In this document: positions 56,795 to 64,000 of the stretch, piece by piece
Layout of the letters: every line of letters starts with the position of its first letter
Numbering within the stretch: position 1 is the stretch's first letter
Assembly: GCA_027924585.1 (NCBI GenBank)
Contig: BSBM01000424.1
Coordinates: 1,240,001 to 1,304,000 of the forward strand
Length of the DNA stretch: 64,000 bases
Reading direction: 5' to 3'
Origin: Larix kaempferi
Taxonomy: Eukaryota > Streptophyta > Pinopsida > Pinales > Pinaceae
Made by a program: the position numbers and the translations under genes
Notes under the pieces: model-generated
Databases searched by the model: none
What the model was told of the DNA's origin: nothing
What the model saw: only the letters and a program-made list of their open reading frames with translations

Positions 56795-57863
56795 CTCCCT
56801 CTTAACTAGGAAGGTATTTCTTGACACAGGTCTTCTAGCACAAGTCATCTTCTCTGGATCATCGTCACTAGATAAGTGTCATCGAGTCATCATCATCGTC
56901 ACTGCTGCTACTATCTCAATCAATCTCTGAATCTACTCGTCATAGGAAGTTCTACAGAGCCAGACCTTTTTCATACTGGATGTAGGCCCACCACCTGCAG
57001 GTCTTCGTCATTACTAGCCATACTATGAAAATCTCAGGACTTATTACGTGCGTCACAAAACCTTAAAAGCATCTCTTGACTAGAAAGAACCCTAAAGAGC
57101 ATCTGAGGCCTTTTTCATCCTGTCCAGATCTCCAGGACTTATTACATGTGACCCCACCACAAAACCTCGAAAGAGAATCCCAGGACTGATTACGAGCACA
57201 AGGCTCAACCTATCGGATCTCCCAGGGCACAAATTACATGTGGTCACCACAAAACCTCGAAAGAGCATCCCAGGACTGATTACGAGCACAAGGCTCAACC
57301 TATCGGATCTCCCAGGGCACAAATTACATGTGGTCATGGCAAAACCTCGAAATAGCATCCCAGGACTGATTACGAGCACATGGCTCAACCTATCGGACCT
57401 CCCAGGGCACAGATTACATGCCATAGGACAAAACCTCGAAAGAGCATTTGCCATATATCCCTGGGTACAAATTACATGCCATAGGCAAAACCTCGAAAGA
57501 CTATCTGCAAATCTCCCAGGGCACAAATTATATGTCCTCCCAAGCAAAACCTCGAAAGAGCTTTTGCCAGATATCCTAGGGTAAAAATTACATGCCATAG
57601 GCAAAACCTCGAAAGACTATCTGCAAATCTCCCAGGGCACAAATTACATGCTTATTTGCAAAACTTGTTCCACGGCCATAAGTATCAACCTGATACTCAC
57701 CATACATCATCCTGATGTGCACATGATCATCCTAATCATCATCACTGCAACATCCTGCTGCATGTCATCTGGAGCAACATCCTGAAGCTCGTCATCTATG
57801 ATCCTCCTGATCATGCAATGCATCCACTTGATGCATACCAAGTATCTACCTGATACATCTCAT
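56105..57863 (-). mobile_element. E: truncated copia element (minus)
   Basis: A close relative of C. Only the 3' LTR (56105-56794) and about 1.07 kb of 3' untranslated repeats remain; the copy ends at 57863 within the GATACAT-type repeats and is joined directly to the F2 LTR. It has no coding sequence. A 170-codon minus ORF (57092-57604) is a translation of the repeats. Confidence 0.88.
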
Positions 57864-59369
57864 TTGGATTTTTAAATGTTTTTAAATATATAATCCCACC
57901 TTCAAGAACTTACTTAGAGTGAGATTTGTTCTATTTCCAACCCCATTTTTCCCATAAGGGGCAAACATGTAACAAGTGATATTTGAACGTAGGTAGATAA
58001 AATTAATAGTGTCAAGAACCTACCATACAAAAAACTTAGATTATAGTGAAACTTTGATTACCCTTGAAACTTATGGGTCCTCGCACAAAGATGAGGGACC
58101 TTTTCGATGCAAATGATGTTTTTCAAAACATGTTCTTGTTGTAGAATCCAACAATGCGTATGCGCTTATTAAACATAGGAATGGGAAATCCCGAGGCATC
58201 CAAGTGGGATGCCACAAAGGCCAGGAGAACAAAAGGTGTACGCATTTTGGTTCTCCAAAACGCGTGCACGTTTTGTAAAAAATATTTTATTCCATAAATC
58301 CAGCCTCTAAAACCCCGTAACATCCCTCCCCAACCCCCCAACGCCTCCTCTCCAACTTCCTAACACCCCCTACTTAACCCCTTAACACCCCCTCTCAAAA
58401 TTTGATGTAGGATCATCGAAGCCTAGGTGAAACAGTTGAAGATGATCGATAGATGAAGTCGACCAGGGGGGTTGCCGACGACCCCTGGTGCGAAAGAGGA
58501 TTGGCTATCAAAGCTAAGAAGTCGAGGAGGAAGCTGTCGATATGCGACCAACACGAGTGAAGAGGTCGAGAATCGACATGTTTATAGGTCGATAGACGAC
58601 AAGATTGAAGCGGAGGCGTCAATGGTCGACATGTTGTGGAACCGCGACACTGACGAGTTGCGGTGGAAGGCAAGTGTGGAGGACGGGGTGGACTGGAATC
58701 CGTAGACGCGAAGTGAAGTCGAGGAGAAAGGTCAAAGGATGACGAAGACAGTATGGTCGAGGAGTCGAGACAACTACTGTAATAGATTCAGAGAGGTTCA
58801 GAAGTCAAGGCAGAGTACTTAGCATCCGTTCAGGGTTTCTAAGGAAGTTATGAGAAATTATGAAGGTGGTTGGGATCATGACATCTGTAACCACAGGCAG
58901 AGGTTGTGCAACACGACCAGATGGCACTTACAACTACAGGTCTGTAGGGTCTGGAGGATTCAGTGGACAGAGGCAGAGTGTCTCAGGGAATGGAGTGACC
59001 TCGGGATGAGCAATAGCAGAGTAGAAGACCAGTGCGCAGGAACAGAGGAAGACAGTTAGTTCCGCTAGGGAGTTAATTCTAGTTGGGAGTTAGCAGAGAT
59101 CAGATCCATAGCTCATCGAGAGCATGCATTCAGCAGAGGTCGTGAGAGGGATAAGATCACACACACAGAGAACACACCATTACTTCTGTATATTGTATCA
59201 GGATGAGGACGACTAGTTAGTTCATTTTCTTTGTAATTCACATTGTAATTTGATTGAAGTAATAGAAGCTAGCTTTTGGAATCCTGTTTACACCAAGTCT
59301 GTGTGAGCATTGTGTGTCGTTTGTTATTGTTAAGCAAGAAGTCCTTGTCGGGACCAACCTTACACCAGT
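57864..59369 (+). repeat. LTR of F2 (5' end missing)
   Basis: Second copy of the LTR, with the C-rich tract at 58315-58397. The end of the LTR is just before the primer-binding site at 59370, at TTACACCA or close by; the exact base is not decidable without the 3' LTR. Confidence 0.8.
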
Positions 59370-59533
59370 TGGTATCAGAGCTGGAAGGAATCTAGTGTTG
59401 AGCATCCTATGCGCAGGAGAGAGCCAGTTGGTTGAGTGCATAGACAACTCCAGCTATTGTTGGGTAGAGTTGTGCACAACTTGTGAAAGTCTGGTTTAGA
59501 TTGGACGAGTGGGAGTTTCAGCTGCCTTTGAAA

Positions 59534-60780
59534 ATGGCTCACAGAGGTGTTAATGTCTGAGGTACAAGACAAAGAGTGCGTGGCGCAACAGTCACAGTTG
59601 ATCGTGAGATGTTTGACGAGTGCATGCGAAGTTTGACAAGTGAAATCACAACGATCAAAGAAATCCAAAGATGTGGATGCATTCCCGATGCACTAGAACA
59701 CAGTGACGAGGAAGTCAAAGAAGTGGAAGCATGGGAAGAGGCAATCAAAGAACCAAAAGATAGATTCATCACACTTCTGATAGAGATGAGAGGTCGGACA
59801 AAGATGGATGTATGTACCTACTCAGGAATTCTAGATCCAGAGGACTTGATAGACTGGTTCAGAGAAATGGAGAAATACTTCGACATAGAGTAGATTAAGG
59901 ATCCTAGAACGTGAAGGGTCATGCCTCATTGTGGTGGGACAATGTGTAGGATAACAGAGTCAAGAAAGGCAAGGAAAAGATCAAGACTTGGGATAAGATG
60001 GTCGCCAAACTGAAAGGGAAGTTCTTGCCAGGTGACTATGTGATTTCCTTGTTCCGAAAGTTGCAAAAATTTCAGCAGAAAGATATGACTGTGAAGGAGT
60101 ACATGGAAGAGTTCTATAGACTGTCGATTCGGTCGGGACAAAACGATGAAGGAGAAGAAGCTGTCGCGAGATAGGTGAACTGCTTGAAGTATGCCATATG
60201 GGACGAGTTGAGCCTTTCGAGGTTCAGAACGGTCGGTGAAGCCTATCAACTATATATGAAGGAAGAAGAGAAACTATCAAGGAAAACCACATCGACCAAG
60301 GGTAAGATGACTGGTCGAGGTGCGAATATTATTTATGTGAAGGGACAAAGTAGCAAAACTAAGAAGGAAACTGTTGAATATAGTCAACACATGGAAGGGA
60401 CATCGACTAAGGAGAAAGCATGAAGTAACTAACGGGATGGTCGAGAGACCCGCGGTCGGGGTGTGTTTGATATAAGTGGTCCAACTGACAGAAAAGGAGC
60501 TGACAGACCAGCCATAGTTTGTTACAAGTGTCGAGGAGTCAAACACAAGGCATATGAATGCCCGAAGAACCTGCATGTTGTAGAGGAGTCGAAACCCAGA
60601 CATCGAAAAGATGAGCAAGTCAATGAGACAGAAGAGTCAACGTCTGAAAACAGTGAATATGGGAAAAAGAAAAGGTCGAACCATGATGGCCAAGAGGACG
60701 TTGGTTCAGGACGACCGACGCGACGAGATAGAGTTGTCACAGTGAAAGGCTATCTTTCGAACCAGAGTGTTGATTGGTGA
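59534..60780 (+). pseudogene. gag of F2
   Basis: ATG 59534 begins the frame, with TGA at 59558-59560. The gag core reads YSGILDPEDLIDWFREMEKYFD, then in a shifted frame from 59911 GHASLWWDNV, TWDKMVAKLKGKFLPGDY and TVKEYMEEFYRLSIR. The zinc knuckle CYKCRGVKHKAYEC (about 60520-60565) has C-x2-C-x4-H-x4-C spacing. The frame ends at TGA near 60780 where protease overlaps by a frameshift. Stops at 59954-59956 and 60172-60174 are TAG, and at 60421-60423 TGA. Confidence 0.9.
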
Positions 60781-61135
60781 TTGGTATTGCAAGACCATAG
60801 TTGATGGTGGAAATACGGAGAATCTTGTGTCGACAGAGGTCATCGACAAGTTGGCTCTGAGATGTCAAGAAAACCCACACCCATACAAGATATCTTGGTT
60901 GCAGAAGGGTCACCATGTGAAGGTAACCAGACAGTGCCTGATTAACTTCAAGGTAGAGAAGCTTGAAGACAGTGTACTGTGCGGCGCAATCCTAATAGAC
61001 GCATGTCATATGTTGTTAGGGATACCATGGAAATATAATAGGAATATGATCTATGATGGTCGATCCAACACATTCACGGTGTGGAAATATGGCATGCGGA
61101 GAACTCTGAAGTCGAAGCAGGAGGATTGAGCCGAT
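60767..61135 (+). pseudogene. Aspartic protease of F2
   Basis: IVDGGNTENLVST holds the catalytic Asp in the D-G-G form usual for chromoviruses, followed by LINFKVEKLEDSVLC and DACHMLLGIPWKYNRNMIYDGRSN, the second retropepsin element. Length and order are normal for the family. The upstream junction with gag is out of frame. Confidence 0.88.
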
Positions 61136-62640
61136 TACAAGCAGGAAGAGAGCAACTATTGGGAGAAGCGAGTGCTGATATGCTCAGCCAAGAAATTCCC
61201 CATGGAGGAGGAGAAATAGTCGGGATGTTTCGCCATCATTTCGAAGGGACCATGTGTTGAAAGGTCGACAATGGAGAGAATTCCAATCGAAGTTGAAAAG
61301 ATGCTCGATGAGTTCAGGAGCATAGTAGTCAACGAAGCGCCAACGGGATTTCCACTGATGAGAAGCATATCCCATTAGATCAACATAATTCCAGGATTGA
61401 GTTTTCCAAACAAGACTCCTCACATAATGACTTCGGAAGAGGGTCAGGAACTCAATCGACAAGTCTAGGAGTTGTTGGACAAGGGATTGATCAGAGAGAG
61501 TCTGAGCCCGTGTGCGGTACCAGTAGTACTAGCACCAAAGAAGGGTGGAGAATGGAGGATGTGTACAGACTCCGGATCCATCAACAAGATCACGATAAAG
61601 TATCGGTTTCCATTTCCAAGAATGAATGACTTGATGGATTGCTTGAGTGGAGTGAGATACTTCACAAAGATCGACCTGAAGAGTGGATATCATCAAATCA
61701 GGGTAAGAGAAGGAGATGAATGGAAAACAACCTTTAAGACAAAAGAAGGAATGTATGAGTGGTTAGTCATGCCATTCAGATTGAATAATGCACCCAGTAC
61801 ATTCATGCGGTTGATGAACGAGGTACTAAATCCATTCTTGGGAAATTTTGTCATAGTATACCTAGACGGCATTCTGATTTTCAATCAAACCAAGACAGAA
61901 CACTTGGAGCACATTCGACAAGTATTCCAGAAGTTGCAGGAAGAGAAGCTAATGGTAAATCTGCAGAAATGCTTCTTCATGAAGGTAGAGTTTGTGTACT
62001 TGGGATTTGTAATCTCGGGTAAAGGGTTAGTGATGGACCTAGAAAAGGTGAAGGCTATATCAGAGTGGCCAGAACCGACAAGCGCGACTGGAGTACGAAG
62101 TTTCCATGGACTTGCTAGTTTCTACAGGAAGTTCATGAGAGGATTCAATTAGATATGTGCACCTTTGACAGAGTGCATGAAGAAAGGGGAGTTTAAGTGG
62201 ATAGAATTTTCCCAGAAAGCTTTCGACAAGTTCAAGGAAAAGCTGACTGAGAGCCCAGTGTTAGCGCTCCCAGATTTTGACAATTTTTTCCAAGTCTATT
62301 GCGACGCGATTGGGATGGCAATTGGAGTATTGTTGATCTAGGAGGGACGACCGATTGCATTCTTCAGCGAAAATTTGGATGATGCGAAGTAGAAATTTTC
62401 GGTCTATGACCGGGAGTTCTATGCTATTATCCAAGCATTGAAGAAGTGGAGGCATTATTTGTTTCCCAAGGAATTTTTCTTGTACACAGATCACCAAGCA
62501 CTGAGGTACTTGAATACTCGGTCGAATTTGAATTAGCGGCACATGAAGTGGGTCAAATTCCCACAGGGATATACCTTCATGTTATGACATAAGTCGAGAA
62601 ATTCGAACAAGGTTGCTGATGCGGTGAGTTGAAGAGTTGC
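61136..62640 (+). pseudogene. Reverse transcriptase and RNase H of F2
   Basis: The RT is well kept: [63 protein letters not shown] and then [11 protein letters not shown], where the catalytic box should be YxDD but reads YLDG, so the second Asp is lost. RNase H follows with VYCDAIGMAIGVLL, KKWRHYLFPKEFFLYTDHQALRYLN. Frame-breaking TAG codons appear at several places where CAG-coded Gln is usual in the family, for example after FN (62150-62152) and in LLI-EGRP (62338-62340). Confidence 0.9.
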
Positions 62641-64000
62641 ATTTCTGAACACGATGACAGTTCAGGAAACAAGAATAGAGTCGGTGAAGACAGATTATGA
62701 GACCAACAAGTATTTTGCAAAAGCATGGAAGGAAAGTAGCGAACCATGGAGTGTCGAAAGAACATCAAAATTGGATTATTTTATCCAAGAGGGATACCTG
62801 TTCAGGGGACAACAGTTGTGTATTCCCATAGGATCCGTAAAAGAGAACCTAATCCGAGAACTGCACAGCGATGGATAGCAGTTCATTTTGGCATCGACAA
62901 GACCAAGGCGTTGGTCGAAGAACAATATTCTTGGCCAGGAATGATGACAGATGTCGAGAAGTGGGTATGACAATGTCAATTTTTCCAGTTGGAAAAAGGA
63001 AGAAGTCAGAGCAAGGGGTTTTATATGCCATTACCAGTGGCGAATACCCCATGGGAGCACCTAAGCATGGATTTTGTGCTAGGATTTCCGAAGACACAGC
63101 AAGGTAATGACTCAATCTTTGTTGTAGTCGATAGATTTTCAAATATGGCACACTTTATTCTGTGTCGAAAGACAAGTGATGCCACGAGCATTGTTGTACT
63201 ATTCTTCAAGGAGATAGTCAGATTGCATGGGTTTACAAAGAGTATCATGCCGAAAAAAGATACCAAGTTTATGGGACATTTTTGGAGAACCCTGTGGAAG
63301 AAACTAGACACAAAGTTGCAGTTCATCTCGGCATATCATCCGTAGACAGATGGACGGACCGAGGTGGTGAACAAAAGTTTTGGAAACCTTCTGATATGTT
63401 TGACGGTCGACAAACCCAAGCAGTGGGAGAACGTGTTAGCACAAGCAGAGTTCATGTACAACAATTATGTGAATCGGTCGACAGGTTTGATCCCATTCAA
63501 GATTGTTTAAGGACGAATCCCACATGGAGTGGTAGATTTGGCCGAGATATTAACAGAAATCAGGAATAGTTTGGATACAGAATAATTCGTAGAGCATATG
63601 AAATAAGTGCATGAAGATGTGCGAAAGTGCATTGAGAAAAGTAATGTGACATACAAGTTGAGATCCGACAGAAAGAAGAGGCTACAGTCATTTAGCGAAG
63701 GAGACTTAGTAGATGCACATTTGTGGAAGGAGAGATTTCCAACAGGAACATATCACAAGATGAAGCTGAAGAAGATTGGACCATGCAAGATTCTGAAGAA
63801 TATTTCACAGAATGCTTATGTGTTGGAGCTGTCGCTAGACTTGAGCATTTCACCAACTTTCAATGTCTTAGATTTGTACAAGTTTGAAGAAGGTTCAACC
63901 GGTAGAAGTGCGGAAGCATCAAACATCGACTGGACAGTGTATATTCCAGATCATCACAAAGAGGAAATCGTCGAAGTGTTAGAGGAACATGAAGTTGAAC
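62641..64000 (+). pseudogene. Integrase of F2, cut by window end
   Basis: The H2C2 finger and its IDKTKALVEEQYSWPGM block follow a frameshift near 62870. The core has LSMDFVLGFPKT (Asp), KKDTKFMGHFWRTLW (Asp; the first residues differ from the usual SDRD) and, after a TAG, TDGRTEVVNKSFGN (Glu). The C-terminal part (63640-63900) reads KIGPCKILKN and SISPTFNVLDLYKFEEG, the gypsy integrase tail. The frame has further stops (TAA and TGA/TAG near 63508, 63580, 63604). It continues to the window end without a chromodomain in view. Confidence 0.88.

Larger units (their letters stand above)
57864..64000 (+). mobile_element. F2: chromovirus-like Ty3/gypsy element (plus), cut by window end
   Basis: A partial 5' LTR, Met-type primer-binding site, gag, protease, RT, RNase H and integrase in the gypsy order. 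The D-G-G protease form, the ACHMLLGIPW block and the [11 protein letters not shown] block are typical of the CRM/chromovirus side of Ty3/gypsy. The 3' end, including any chromodomain-like tail and the 3' LTR, is outside the window. Many stops and at least three frameshifts show that it is inactive. Confidence 0.9.

Noticed and set aside
57092-57604. 170-codon minus ORF in E
   Set aside because: Translation of tandem repeats in the 3' untranslated region of a copia element.

Overview
This window is plant nuclear DNA made almost entirely of decayed LTR retrotransposons, with one intact host-type gene. The elements are Ty1/copia and Ty3/gypsy (Tat-like and chromovirus-like) with plant-type primer-binding sites. 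The deep, old nesting and large insertions would fit a gymnosperm or another large plant genome. No marker gene fixes the species, so that is inference. Names such as L1, R, A, B, C, D, E, F and G are labels made for this annotation.

Left part (1-13128). A LINE relic is split by L1 (1457-10244, target-site duplication TTTAC). L1 is a non-autonomous LTR element without pol. It carries a 33-bp array, an 89-bp array and a gag-like zinc-knuckle ORF placed just before its 3' LTR. Removing L1 and one TTTAC rejoins the LINE reading frame.

Central nest (13124-46160). A gag-only copia-like element R (minus, 13129-46155, duplication GAATG) was hit by copia element A (plus, 14215-44120, GCTCT). A was hit by a solo LTR G (15846-17477, AATGG) and by a Tat-like gypsy element B (minus, 17747-39238, GATGA). 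B was hit by copia element C (minus, 27940-34891, no duplication left). Each removal restores a reading frame: G and B restore the gag of A, and C restores the gag of B. B is the most unusual element. Downstream of integrase it has a separate small ORF for a second RNase H, and then an ORF on the opposite strand that resembles a plant mobile domain and holds a frame-preserving 120-base GT-AG intron.

Right part (46161-64000). LINE-like scraps and a 490-bp repeat (also present at 11075) come first. A 5'-truncated copia D (48455-52150) follows. The only intact gene (52724-53410, minus) encodes an RRM plus CCHC zinc-knuckle RNA-binding protein of the plant RZ-1 type. Next are two 1563-bp copies of a chromovirus LTR and leader (F1, F2) separated by a truncated copia E. 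The F2 gag-pol runs off the window end.

All retrotransposon ORFs are broken. Most in-frame stops are TAG where relatives in the window have CAG, or TGA where arginine is expected, which suggests decay of methylated cytosines. Nothing in the window looks like an operon, CRISPR array, rRNA or tRNA gene.
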